Source: Botryosphaeria dothidea (Eukaryota; Ascomycota; Dothideomycetes; Botryosphaeriales; Botryosphaeriaceae). From it: 64,000 nucleotides of DNA. Within the stretch, counting starts at the first letter, position 1; each line of letters starts with the position of its first letter. The stretch lies in the NCBI GenBank assembly GCA_011503125.2, contig WWBZ02000001.1, positions 3,906,001-3,970,000 on the forward strand. The letters run 5' to 3'. Positions 22,355-35,480 of the stretch are shown here, one piece after another. The translations under genes were made by a program, and so were the position numbers. The notes under the pieces were generated by a model. That model was not told the origin of the DNA, ran no database searches, and saw only the letters and a list, made by a program, of their open reading frames with translations.

Positions 22355-23849
22355 TCATCGCCTCCAGAATCTCCAACCATCCTTGTCAGCCACTGTGGCC
22401 TTGCTGTCAGAAGATGCTGCGGCTGCGTTCACGCCGACCAACTTCTCGATGGCCTCCTTGCCCCGAGTCCCGAGAAACCTCTCCCTATCAATGTCCACAA
22501 CCCTTTCTTCATCGTCGGATCGGATACACAGCACCGCTGGCCAGAGCACGCCAGCACCATCACCCGCGAGCGTCGTCTCGAGCATCTCCATCCCCTCATC
22601 CGCCAGCATCCTCTCCAGCTCCACCAGCTTCCGTGAGCCCAACCCCATCTTTTCGAGTGGCCCCTCGCCCTCCCCCTCATCCTCACCATCGCACAGTTGT
22701 CCCACCGCAGAGTGACTAGCAGGCTTCAGCAACACGATGGCACACCCGCCACCACCAGCCCCCGTCAACTTCGCCCACCCAACATCCAGCTCCCCAACCA
22801 GCGCACTCACGCGGTCCAGCTTCGGATGCGACACCCCCAGCGCAACCAACAGCCCATGGTTAATCGCAACGAGCTGTCCCAGCCTCCGCACCGCCTCCCC
22901 GCCAAACCTCCCCCTCGCAGAAATGAGCCTATACGCCGACCGCGTCGCCGCATCAATCGCCCCCATCACCGCATCCACCGCCGGCGGCGCCTCCGCCCGC
23001 AATCCCCTGACCGCCGCGATCCTCTCCGTCGCGCTCCGCGCCTCGCGCGTGTCCACGACCAAGAGCGGCAGCTCCGGGAAGCGGCGCAGCGGCAGCACCG
23101 TCGGCGCCTTCAGGGGGTCCTTGCGCTGGTACAGGACCGCCTTGCCGCCGCTGGCGACGGTGTTGTCGACGCCGCTCGGGTTGCCGTGGATGCACGTCTC
23201 GGCGACGAAGGCCCAGCGGTTGATGAGGTCGATCTGCTGGGCCGTCTTGCGGGCAGGGTGCGCAGCCGGCGGGCGCAGCGCTTTCGACTGCAGGAGGAGC
23301 GCGGTGGCGAAGCAGACGGAGAGGCTGGCGCTGCTGCCGAGGCCGGCGCCGACGGGGATGGTGGAGCGGACCGTGTAGGTGCAGGCGTCCAGCGCGCCGG
23401 GCGAGCTGAGCGAGAGGAGGAGGTAGAGGAAGGCGAAGGCGGAGGATCGGTGGATCTTGCGGGCGTGCTCGGAGAGGGTGGGCGAGACGGCGTTGATGTG
23501 CGGCTGGAGAGCTTCGACGAGCTCGAGGTCGAGGGTTGCCAGGTATTGGTTCTTCTGGTTGCGGCCGAAGCGAGCGTCCCAGGGGAGATCTTCGATGTTC
23601 CAAGTATGGTCCAGATCGATATCGGGGGAGACGAGGGAGATGGTGCGGTTGGACTTGGGAAGGAAGGACACCAGGAGGTAGGAGCGAAGGGATATCGCGG
23701 CGGCGATGGCAGCCTGGATGTTTATTAACTTTGAACAGGGGCTGAAGAGGTATCCTGACCTTGCCGTATACAACAGCGTGTTCTCCACAGACGATGACCT
23801 TTCCAGGTGCCGAGACCATAAAGGAAGGAGCGGGGGTAGATGGCTTCAT
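22355..23849 (-). CDS. ERG12: Mevalonate kinase, cluster copy
   Basis: Phosphorylates mevalonate to 5-phosphomevalonate; GHMP kinase family, cytosolic or peroxisomal. Exons 23849-23760 and 23713-22355 give 482 residues. N-terminal SAPGKVIVCGEHAVVYGK, the ATP loop IPVGAGLGSSAS, HGNPSGVDNTV and the C-terminal GHMP motif KLTGAGGGGCAIVLL are all intact. The intron falls directly after VVYGK and splicing rejoins the conserved AAIAAAISLRSY. Arg/Ala-rich stretches reflect high G+C in the gene body, which creates a 343-residue antisense open frame. It is divergent from the FPP synthase over 1.5 kb and convergent with the HMG-CoA reductase gene. Confidence 0.95.
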
Positions 23850-24476
23850 AATGTGTGATCGTTGATTGAGACTCCTGATGCTGGCTACCTGAAGTTCTGT
23901 TCTCCCAAAAGGAGGAGGGAAGTGGGCATGCTGGGGATGAGATTGCGACCACGGTGACTTAAAGAAGATAAGGTTGAGAAAGAAGCCAAAGAGCCGACAC
24001 ACAATGACGATGAGAAATCGGAGCTAAGGGGAATGAATCCTTCAGGGGCCAGTGCGATAACAGGCCGCAAGATTTATCAATGCGGCGTCTTCAACGCGGA
24101 ATACTGCGCCTACTTCCCGCGCATTGAACGTGGTCTCGGATAGTAAACCGATCATTCAGATCATGTTTGTAAAGGCCGATCCTCGCGAGTATCTCTGCTT
24201 CAAAGCAGTCCAGATAAGTTTGCCGGTTATTAACAGTTACATGGAACATTGACTTTGTTTCTGTGCGCAGTCTTTTGAGCTAAATATCCATCGCATGGAA
24301 CCTCTTCTGGGATAAACGGCGCTTTTGCCCTACTATGCATATCAAATACTATTCGAGATGAACACCGACCCGCTTCACATCCTCAATATGAAACACCTAA
24401 ACACCTTCAACATCCCCGACACAATCTCTCGTAATGATGTCTACAAAAGGGCTAATGTTTTAAAGGTGTATTGAAT

Positions 24477-24576
24477 ACTTCGGGTGTGATTTTTGGGCCG
24501 GTGGAGATGACCTTGATCTCCGAAGTTGCAATATTTCATGGGAGGTAAACTACCACTTCAAGAAGCCGTCCGAAGT
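24477..24576. promoter_or_regulatory. Cluster of three candidate motif sites
   Basis: ACTTCGG at 24477-24483 and CCGAAGT at 24520-24526 and 24570-24576 fall within 100 bases, midway between the mevalonate kinase and FPP synthase starts. Confidence 0.45.
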
Positions 24577-25173
24577 CAACAGACCTAGCCTATGCAATGT
24601 CACCCAAAGTATATCGGTAAGACGAACAAAGAAAAGATCATGGAAAGCAGAGGTGTAGTGATGCTGACAAAAAATTTCGGCCTTACTCGAAGAGGAAATA
24701 TCCGAACGCACGGACATCCCTTTTCTGATCAAGCATTGGGGGCTTCATAGCATCACGTCACGAGAAGACTTGGTTGATTTCGGAATTGAGTCCCAGTGTT
24801 CCTCATATTCTTTGTGCTCTGGGATGGGTGCTCTAGGATGGGTACTCGGAGAGGAAAGTCGTGTCTATGATACCGGTCTAACTTTGCTAAATGTCAAGAA
24901 ATGGTTTGATGACTGCTCTTTGCAGACACTCCCGATTGAATTTGATGTAGCCATATCCATCGCCTCTCATATTTCGGCCGCTGTGCCTATCTGAGTGGTA
25001 TTTCATGATGTTTCTGAAAGGAGAAGCGGCCGGAGGCCGAACAGGTTTGTGCCGAAACGGAGTCTGTTTGCCGAGATTGGCATGCAACCTCCAGATCGTG
25101 ACACTTACAAAGGCTTAGTCACAAAATTTAAGCCTCATGAAATCCATAGACGTTGGAAAAGGTTCAAATAACT

Positions 25174-25180
25174 ACTTCGG
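25174..25180 (+). promoter_or_regulatory. Candidate motif site in the FPP synthase promoter
   Basis: ACTTCGG, 155-161 bases before the ATG at 25335, followed by GATCGAAG. Confidence 0.45.
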
Positions 25181-25334
25181 GGCGATCGAAGCAGGTCCGG
25201 CTTTGGCTCAATCTGCGTGCATTCTACCGTTCTCAAACTGTTGAGCAAAGTTAGTATACAGCTTCATTGCCACTCCGCTATGTGGGAAGTCACCTATCTG
25301 ACGTATCTAAAGCATACAGCGACACACCATTATC

Positions 25335-26419
25335 ATGGCCGTTAGTCTTGAGGAGTTCGAGGGCGTTTTCCCAAAGTTGGTCCAGGACCTACTTGCCCAC
25401 TGCAAGCAAAATGAAGCACCTGAGAATATCATCAATTGGTTGGAGAATGTACGTAAAAAATATCCCAAACCGATCTTAAGCCACAACCGCTGACAATTTA
25501 GAACCTGAATTACAACTCTCTGGGTGGCAAATGTAACCGTGGGATGGCAACTGTTGATGCCTGCTCAATCTTGCTTGGCCGCGTCTTGAGTGAAGAGGAG
25601 TTCTTCTTATCTGCTACCCTTGGCTGGGCTGTGGAGCTTCTCCAGGCTTTCTTTCTCGTTTCGGATGATATCATGGACTCGTCCATCACACGTCGCAACA
25701 ATCCGTGCTGGTACCTTTTACCCCAAGTCAGGATGATTGCGATAAACGATGCCTTTATGCTCGAGTCCTCCATCTACGTTCTCCTGAAGAAATATTTCCG
25801 GAGCCATCAGAGCTACGTTGACCTCCTCGAGCTTTTCCACGAGGTCACCTTTCAGACTGAGCTTGGGCAGGCCAGCGATTTGCTCACTGCCGAGGAGGTC
25901 AGCTCTTCCAATTTCTCTCTGGAGAAATATGTCTTCATCGTCACCTACAAGACCGCATACTACAGTTTCTATCTTCCAGTCGCTCTTGCTCTACACTTCT
26001 GCAACAAAGCCACTCCGAAGAACTTACGAACGGCAAAGGAGATCCTCATTCCTATGGGAGAGCTCTTTCAAGTGCAGGATGACTACCTTGACAACTTTGC
26101 TGATCCAGCCGTACTCGGCAAAGTTGGCACGGATATCAAAGATAACAAGTGCTCATGGCTTGTTGTCCAGGCACTGATGATTGCTACACCAGAGCAACGC
26201 AAGGTGCTTGAGGACAACTATGGCCGGAAGGGAGATAGGGAGGAGGCTGCGGTGAAGACGCTGTATGATGAACTCAATTTACAGAAGGCCTATGAAGATC
26301 ATGAGGAAAGGCGAACAAATGAAATCAGGGACCTGATTTCGAAAGTTGATGAACATGAGGGCCTGGAGAAGGACGTGTTTGAGATGTTTCTCAAGAAGAT
26401 CACCAAGCGTAGTAAATAG
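25335..26419 (+). CDS. ERG20: Farnesyl diphosphate synthase, cluster copy
   Basis: Makes FPP from DMAPP and IPP, supplying the GGPP synthase. Exons 25335-25448 and 25502-26419 give 343 residues, standard for the family. The first Asp-rich motif is [11 protein letters not shown], preceded by QAFFLVS with the aromatic residues that limit chain length to C15. The second is QDDYLDNF followed by [12 protein letters not shown]. No mitochondrial presequence is evident. A housekeeping copy should exist elsewhere because FPP is essential for sterols. Its presence beside a C20 synthase suggests a dedicated FPP pool, although an FPP-derived side product is an alternative. Confidence 0.95.
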
Positions 26420-26800
26420 CTGCATTCTAAAATTGAGTTCTTTGCTTGCAATATGAGAACATATTCTCGAATGAAATCTCTTCCATGACTATGGCACTTG
26501 ATGCTACTATCCTCATAGATAGCTGTCGCGTCCTGATATCAACATCCCTCAATGTAATAAATTTACTCAGCTTGACCTCAAATAAGACATAGATAGCTTG
26601 TAAAAAGGACAGATAGCTCTATCCCGCTGAGAGCGAGTACACACGATCTTGGGATTGTCGAACTTGAGGCTGCAGAGAGCACCCTCAAACAAAAAGAAGT
26701 CAGCAAAGATCTGGCAGGAAGAAGAAAGGGAGCACAGTCGAAGGATCGATGGAATTCAAGGGCATGAAGATATTGATTCAGCGGGAGATAGCAAAGCTAT
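26420..26800. other. Convergent 3' intergenic region
   Basis: Gap of 381 bases between the FPP synthase stop and the thiolase stop. Nothing else is seen. Confidence 0.6.
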
Positions 26801-28157
<1,357 letters not shown>

Positions 28158-29047
28158 GATACGCCGAAACTATTCGAACTTGATGGAAGAAGCTCCCAGA
28201 TGATGCAAGATGTTTGTCGATTTTTGGAGGGATCGAGACGAGGAATCTACAGCACACATAGTCATTTGATCTGGGCCTCCAGCCCGTAGATAATCTTCTT
28301 ACAAAAACGGGCTTTGCTGAGGTTCATGTTATCGATCTAACCCCAATAAGCCTGTGATTCTACACTTGCGAAAGAGCATTTCGATGGCGAGAGTGTTCTA
28401 GGGCTTGTACGGGCAGGACTACTCAAAAAGGCATGGTACAGCATGACGAGATAGGTTCGGGGCCGAAATCCCCGCCCCGAAGGGTCTTACCCAATCAGGA
28501 ATTCAGCCGAACCGTCCGAAGCAGCCACATGGCGCGGAGTTCGGCAAGTCCTTATATTGATAAAGCCGAGAAGTGACAAGACGTGTCGAAGGTGAGGATC
28601 ACTACAGCATAGTTACTTTGGCGTCTCCTGGCAGAATAATCTGGGAAAAGCGTTTGGGTGCACTAAAGATACCCGGACAGGTGGGAATATATTGGTAGGA
28701 GAGTGACGTGCCGTCACGTTCCTTTGAAACAAGCTGAATTGTACTCATACTGAAATGGAAGGAAGACGAAGACATTGTAACTCTACCTATATAATACATG
28801 TTCCAGAATTAAATTTATCAACGGTAAAATTTCTACATGAAATCCTTACCACGTCGGGTAATATTCGACCCGGAAAAATACCCACGATCCGAAACTCCTC
28901 CAATTACATTGAAGCGAGCGAATGAGAGTGGGCCAATGAAACAGCCACCAAGTTCAGCTTATAAGAACTGATTCACCATTCTATTCTCTAGGAGTCATTT
29001 CTTTACAAAAGTTACATTTTTTTCCATTGACTTCTTTTTCCGTCATC
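28158..29047. promoter_or_regulatory. Divergent promoter region, thiolase and SDR
   Basis: Holds CCAAT at 28933-28937 and TATAAG at 28960-28965, well placed for the SDR start. CCGAAG cores near 28478 and 28516 are near-matches to the cluster motif. No gene is supported. Confidence 0.5.
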
Positions 29048-29985
29048 ATGCACGTGATCCTCACTGGTGCTACAGGCCTCATCGGCTCGGGTGTTCTCGC
29101 CCAGTTGCTCGCGCACATGAAGTCTGGTGGGCCAATCACTCGTGTCTCTATCCTCAGCAGAAGCCCTGTACCGATGGCTGAGGGCAAGGCAAATGTGGTG
29201 GTTATTCGCCATGCTGATTTTAAAAACTACCCGCCGGAGGTACTGAAAGAACTGTCTGGTGCTGAGGCATGTATCTGGGCTCTTGGAGTCAGCCAGACGC
29301 AGGTTGGGAAAGAGTAAGCTCATAACACTGCGCGCATCATTAAGCTGATGATTGAAGAAACTAATTTCGGCACAGGGAGTATGTCACAATCACGCAGGAT
29401 TATCCACTTGCAGCTGCACAGGCCTTGTCAAGACTATCTGAAGTGTTCAAATTTGTCTACGTATCAGGTTCGTTTTTCTTCATGTCTGCAATGACAACGT
29501 AACAGGGACTCACGGCTTTCCAGGAGAGGGTGTAAGTCCAACCTCCAAAGACGGGCCACTTTTGTAACCATGAGAACATGCTCTTAACCTCTTACCTCAA
29601 GGTCACACAAACACCAGGCTACTTTACTCCCTTCTTCGCTCGCGTCAAAGGAGAGACTGAGACCCAACTATTGGCCCTCCCGAAGACGTGCCCTTCTCTC
29701 CGGCCCTTCTCCATACGGCCCTTTTACATCGACAGAGCCAACCATCCGGAGGTCATCGAAGCCCAGCGACACCGTCCCAGCATGAGTGACTACTACGACA
29801 TACTTGGCCCGGTCGTTCGTCGTTTCACTAGTATACATTCTCCAACAGAGCTGTTGGGTGACTTCATGATCAAGTTGGCGGTTGGTAACGGGGCACCGCT
29901 CCAAGGTGACGATCTCTTGGGTGGTGGGCGAATCATACCAAACAAGGCGTTCCGAAGAATTATGAAGGAAGAGACAGGTGCTTAA
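29048..29985 (+). CDS. Atypical SDR, NAD(P)-binding epimerase/dehydratase-like
   Basis: Rossmann-fold oxidoreductase of unknown substrate. Exons 29048-29313, 29376-29467, 29524-29531 and 29602-29985 give 249 residues. The nucleotide-binding loop GATGLIGSG is at the N-terminus. SVSILSRSP-like strand 2 sequence and the motif VYVSGEGVTQTPG are typical of the HTATIP2/YbjT-like atypical SDR group. The third exon is only eight bases; without it the frame breaks, and with it the conserved GEG is restored. There is no canonical YxxxK; the Tyr-Lys pair may be YFTPFFARVK. It may be the right border gene of the terpene cluster. A role in product tailoring is inference. Confidence 0.82.
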
Positions 29986-30897
29986 CGGTTAATCGCGCCG
30001 ATTCTTCACTGGAGAGGAAAATTATCTACTCTTTGACAGTGCGTTGAAGATGCTCTTGAGCTTGATTTTTGGCTGACTACTCTACCAGGACAAGAGATGA
30101 AGGATATACAACAGACAAGCAGCTTTGAAGTAGTCCTCCTTACATCCCAAAGCGTTGCAAGGTCATTATGAAGCCGTTTTCAACGGAGAACACTTAAGAG
30201 GCTAAGAAGTTGAGCTCCTGTCTCCTGTCGACACGGTTCACATCGTTTGATACAGGAGCCGTCACGCGCATCCACTACTTGTTCGACACGTCAGTTAGAT
30301 CAAGAAACTTTGAGAGAGTTCACGTATTCAATATGACAACTACGAATAAAGAAGTGGAGCATTCCAAGGTGTTTCTACACAATGACTCATGCAACCTTCC
30401 GGAAAATGCTCACCCGGGAGCCACACGAGCTATGAAGCAACAGATTGTTAAACATCGTTCCGTTTCAATGAGCTCTTTTTCTCTGCAACTACCACGAGCT
30501 GACCCAGATGCCAACGAGGCCGTTCTTCAAGTCTAGCGCATGCTTGTAGTCCTTGTACATTCGATGTCTTTGCAAGAAATGTATCATATGTACAGGCAGA
30601 TGACTAATCAATAGCGAAGGCCTTTCTCGCCTCGACCCCTCTCGACTTACTCGTCTGACGATCCATGTCAACCTGATCCCCTTGAACCAGCTTCGACATG
30701 TTATAGAGTCACGTAGGCATCCACCATGATGGTTTCGGGGGATCAGAGCTCTCGGTAAGCCGTCAGTACTGCTACCATTTCCGTTAGCGCGTCCTTTTTC
30801 CACCCAGCTAATCCAAACGACAAGACTCGACACAAAGACGTGCGCGCAGTCTCGCGCGAAAGAGCTCATATCGGCCGCCGCGAACGATCCGACGATA
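29986..30897. other. Intergenic region
   Basis: About 0.9 kb without a supportable gene. A 108-codon + strand open frame at 30210-30536 shows no domain or splice evidence. Confidence 0.55.
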
Positions 30898-31413
30898 ATG
30901 GTGCAAACATGCGAGCTATACGAATTCGCCGACACCCTCCCTCCGCTCACATCCCAGGAACTTATCGGCGAGTGGTCGGGAGGCGGGTTCAGCACTGAAC
31001 ACCCGTTTCATATCTGGCTGAGATCTATCAACTGGATTGGCGTGACAATCCGGGCTGAGGACGACGTCCAGCCCATCGTGGTTGCCGCACATACGAGAGA
31101 CGGACCGCACAAAAGAAGAAGATGGTTGGATGAATGGGGAAACGGAGAGGTGAGTCCTTCTCACGGCCCTTTTGCGTGCTTGAGCATCAGAAACAGAACA
31201 GAACTGCGGATAATGCAAAATGGGAGCAGCAATAACCCGGAATGACAGGTTCTCGAAGTCAAGTACAGAGGCGTTGTTTCTGCAGCATTATTTTGCGACA
31301 ACCACCCTGTCGTCACTCATTTCCGCAAAGTCTCTGATACAGCGCTGTTGGGTATCATGACCGGAAAACTTTACCGCGAATCTGGGCCGTTCTTTTTCTA
31401 TCTGACTCGATAA
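30898..31413 (+). CDS. GXWXG / DUF4334 domain protein
   Basis: Small cytosolic protein of unknown function. Exons 30898-31149 and 31249-31413 give 138 residues. The N-terminal GXWXG motif is GEWSGGG (residue about 24), followed by an INWIGVTI segment. The second half, with LEVKYRGVVSAALFCDNHPVVTHFRKV and a C-terminal FFFYLTR, follows the DUF4334 pattern; both halves normally occur together in this family at about this length. No signal peptide. It lies just outside the SDR gene; membership in the terpene cluster is uncertain. Confidence 0.8.
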
Positions 31414-31585
31414 CACCACAAGATCATACGAGCACCCCTCTGCCCATACCCGGAGACCCCACCTCCCCAGTTTGCAAAATTAGAAGTAGGCATGAGGAGT
31501 CACCATCGGAAGAGACGCTGGAATTTTTTTTTTTTATGAAAGAGGAGGCCCAAAAAGGCACGTGTTGGCGTTTGCAATCCGGAAT

Positions 31586-32277
31586 CTATCGTTTTTCTTC
31601 CGGATCGTCAGTTTCTTTCCCCTGGGCTTTGAGTCTTTCCAACTTTTGAGCGTACACATCGAGCTTTCTGTGGTCGAATGCATTCGTTTCATCCGCGATG
31701 GTTGATTTTCTGGGAATCAAGTGTTGATAGAGGCTCAAATTAGCGCTGAAACAATTGCACAGCCTCTCCGCCACTCTACACCTCCATTGAGCACGAGCAC
31801 CACCGGGCGCACGGACCCACTTCTTCATGCCGAAACCCTGCTTCAACTCCATCAAATCGCCAAGCTGTTGACCGTCCGACCATTGGGGTAGGTCTTCAAG
31901 GGACTTGGTCATGTCGTATCCGGAGGAGCCGGTGGTAGCATTGGATTCGCGGAGCACTTTATGAGGGTGAATCTGCAGACGCCAGAACCCTCACCGCACC
32001 CTCTCGGGAACACGGATGTCAACATCGGCCGAGACAGATATTGCGCCGCCCTGCGCCGCTTTGACACAGGCAGCACGTTCAGCGACAATCTCTGAATGTT
32101 CTCTTCTTCGCCATCCTCGCAGGCAGTCGTCTCTGCCTCCGTCCAGAGCCTCACGCAATGACTGGTTCGCCCGAATTGGAACCATTCTTGTGCAGGCACG
32201 GCGGCACAGTAGTGCTGAGCCTCCACGCCGCTTTGAGATGGATCGCCAATATTTCCTGGTCTCCACTCGTAGGTCAC
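31586..32277 (-). pseudogene. Possible degenerate or unspliced hypothetical gene
   Basis: Overlapping minus-strand open frames (32277-31909 and 31957-31586) have protein-like composition, including a charged, probably helical C-terminal tail. I could not find splice sites giving one clean product and recognise no domain. It may be a relic, or not coding at all. Confidence 0.2.
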
Positions 32278-33385
32278 GGGCTCATCGTCAACAGGCCGTG
32301 CATTGTGCTGAAGACACTGCTTAGCAATGGCTTGGAGGGTGACAAGGCATTGGCATCTTCAGTGTGGGTATGGATGATATAAAGTCACTTCGAAGTCCGC
32401 GTTAGACATTGACATGTGTAAGGGTCTGATCGACGTTTTTTTTTTATAAGAATTCATATGTAATCGGCGAATCCTGCGAGAAAATATCTGCTTGACTTTC
32501 AGCTAAATACTCGGGTCTCTTACAACGTTGAGCGGCTCCTGCGGACGCTCTCGTACATGGAAATCTTCTTTAGCGGTGAAACGTGAGAAAACAAGGGCTG
32601 GAGCAGAGAAAGATGACGCAACAAAAGGCAGCAATGCAGGGTACAAGAACCGAGTCTTGGAGAGATAGATGCTAAGGCGTTTCGGGCAAGTGGCTGGCTG
32701 AAGCTATCTGAGTAAGCGGCAAGGCTGAGCACCCCAAACACGGAGGACGATCAATCTTCACGAGAAGGATTCTACGTAGCTTTTTTGACTTTCTCCGAAG
32801 AATCCTTCGGCGATGCTGCAACGTTGATGTCTTTTTGAACCAATGAGAGACGATTAGTATGTACAACGGGCAATCATGCTGTTGAATACGTGAGCTGGCA
32901 ATTAATTGCGGAGGTGCTCCGCTACGGTCCTGCACGGTCCTTGAGCACTCTCTCAATGCCGTCGAAACTTAACCTTAATCCCCACCAATCGCCAGCACAG
33001 CGGCCAACTGGCGGCCTTTGAATTCCTCCATCAAGAATAAATCTTCCACAACCGAGCTGCCCCATTACTCAGGACACCTTCCGCTCTTACGGCAGCACTA
33101 CCAACGTGAATGCCTGGGGTCGGCTGATACAACCAGATGCGGGGCCTTTATCGGAATCTATTGCCTCAACCCCTGCGGAACCCCGGACCGCCAATCACGC
33201 TGGATTCGCACATGCTCACTGAGGATCAAATCCATAGAAACCCTCGTATAGGATGTCTGCCTACGGCAGCCTGCAGATTCCATATTGAATTCTGCATCTG
33301 CAGCTGCCCATATTAAATGTGCGCCTTTCCCGCATGCAAAGTTGAAGCCACCTTCGTCGTCCCAACGCCTTTCACAACCGCCAGC
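32278..33385. other. Intergenic region upstream of P450 3
   Basis: No gene supported over 1.1 kb. Short T runs near 32440. Confidence 0.5.
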
Positions 33386-35284
33386 ATGGGGATCTTTTCG
33401 AGCCCAGTTGTACTCGCAACCTTGGCCGTGGTGGTGACTTTGGGGCTATACAAGCTCTCGCGAGTCGGCCGCCGCGAGCCTGGCCTCCCTCCTGGACCGC
33501 CGACCATTCCAATCCTTGGAAACATCCACCAAATTCCAATGAGGGGCATCCACAAACAGTGAGAAGCTCTCTTTGCCCTGCCGCGTTGATAACGTGTGGA
33601 TATTGACATCTCCCCAGACTTCTGGAATGGGCTCGGAAATACGGACCAATCTACTCTCTCAAGATTGGCCCGGGGACCATGGTCGTCCTCACCGGCCGCA
33701 AGGAAATCCACGACATCATGGACAAGCGCAGCGCCATCTACTCCTCCCGGCCGGCCGACTACGTGGGCGAGCTCATCACGGGCGGCGAGAAGATGGAGCA
33801 CATGCCCAACAACCACATGTGGCGAGCGCAGCGCAAGATCGTCGCCCAAACCGTCACAGTCCGTGAATGCTCTCCCGAAAACCGTCACTGCCAATACTAA
33901 AAAGCAGCACCCAGCCACGCACGCTCGACGCCAAAGTCGCCCCCCTCCAAGAAGCCGAGTATCCGCACCCTCCCCCTCCCCTCTCCAGCAAACCCACTAA
34001 CCCGCCAACCAGAAACGCCGTCCTCCTCCACGACCTCCTGCGCACCCCCGCCGACTTCTCCCAGCACGTCAAGCGCACCGCCGTCTCCGTCGCCAACATC
34101 ATCGTCTGGGGCCACCGCGGCCCCACCTTCGCCTCCTTCTGGGGCGGCACGCCATACCGCTCGCTGGCCGGCTTCTCCGCGGCCATGGAGCTCGGCGCGA
34201 ACCCGCCGATCGAGCAGTTCCCCTTCCTCAAGCTGCTGCCCGCGCGCCTCGCGCCGTGGGTCCGGCGCGCCCGCGTCCCCAACGCCGCCATGAAGCGCAC
34301 GTGGGGCAAGGCGCGGCGGCTGGCCGAGGCGCGGCGCGCGCGCGGCGTCCGCCGCGAGGCCATGTTCGACCGCATTGTCGACGGCGAGATCGTGCCGGAC
34401 GTGCCCATCGGCGAGGCCGGGCTGAACCACTTCCTGGGCACCATGGTCGAGGGCGGGTCGGAGACGTCGGCGGGCCAGATGTTGACGTCGATTCTGCACC
34501 TGGCGCTGCATCCCGAGGTGCAGGCGAAGGCGAGGGAGGAGTTGGATGTCGTGTGCGGGCCGGATAGGTACGTGGAGTGAGCTCGGAGTATGGGTTCCTG
34601 GGCTGACGGCTTTTGCGTAGGGTGCCGGTGTGGGAGGATTTCGACCGCCTGCCGTATATCAACTGCATCGTGAAGGAGGGAGTGCGGATTCGTCCAGTGT
34701 ACGTCCTCTATTGGAAATGTCCCTCAGTGGATGAGCTGCTAACTTGGCGGAAGCGGCGCTCTCGGTGTGCCCCATAGCAACACCCAGGATGACTGGTACG
34801 AGGGCATGTTCATCCCCAAAGACTCGATGATAGTGCTGCCCATCTACGCGGTCAACCGGCTAGAGTCGAACGGGTACAAGGACCCAGCCGTCTACAACCC
34901 CGACAGGTGGATCGGGCAGACTCGTATAGCGGCAGAACTGGCCGGACTTGCGGACTACGAGAACAGAGATAAGTGGCATTACTTTCCCTTTGACATGGTT
35001 CCAGGGACTGACAGCCGAGTGCACATCACTACAGCTACGGAGCAGGAAGGCGTGTTTGTCCCGGCATGCACCTGGCGGAGAGGACCATGTGGCGTATGAC
35101 AGCGAAGATTCTCTGGGCTTTCGAAATCATCCCTATTGATGTCGACCCGGAGAACTATGACGAGGGCATCATGCATGCTCCGGAGCCGTACAAGCTCGAG
35201 TTCCGGCCGCGCAGCGATGCGCACGTGAAGACCATCATGCGCGAAGCCGAGCCGGCACTGGAGTTCTTGGCAAAGTACGAGTAG
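33386..35284 (+). CDS. Cytochrome P450 (fungal O-methylsterigmatocystin-oxidoreductase-like type)
   Basis: ER-anchored monooxygenase. Seven exons (33386-33558, 33618-33858, 33915-33958, 34013-34567, 34621-34698, 34754-34972, 35035-35284) sum to 519 residues in frame. N-terminal anchor LATLAVVVTLGL, then LPPGPPTIPILGN. The I-helix EGGSETS keeps the acid-Thr pair, the K-helix is EGVR, and the heme loop is YGAGRRVCPG. The donor of intron 2 is ambiguous (33852 or 33858), and the last intron uses a weak GTGGCA donor but restores the heme loop. About 4 kb separate it from the terpene genes, and it differs from them in keeping the I-helix Thr, so it may belong to another pathway. Confidence 0.87.
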
Positions 35285-35480
35285 TTTGTAGTTGACATGG
35301 TCGAGTTTAACTAATGGCCAAAGGCTTGAAGAAAGTCAGATATAATGTACGAAGGAGAAGGGGTTAACTCAGAGGGGAGGGAAGTACTCACTTTCGGATA
35401 TTCCTGATGCATCCGCTATGTAGAATGCGATCTGGTCACAACCAGAGATTCACCTCCTCAATGACGTTCCTTTCCAAATA

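Larger units (their letters stand above)
23850..25334. promoter_or_regulatory. Divergent promoter region, mevalonate kinase and FPP synthase
   Basis: About 1.5 kb with four copies of ACTTCGG/CCGAAGT (24477, 24520, 24570, 25174), the densest group in the window. No gene is supported. Confidence 0.5.

Noticed and set aside
22697..23728. 343-codon + strand open frame
   Set aside because: It is antisense to the well-supported mevalonate kinase; composition (Arg/Ala/Gly-rich) shows it is a G+C artefact.
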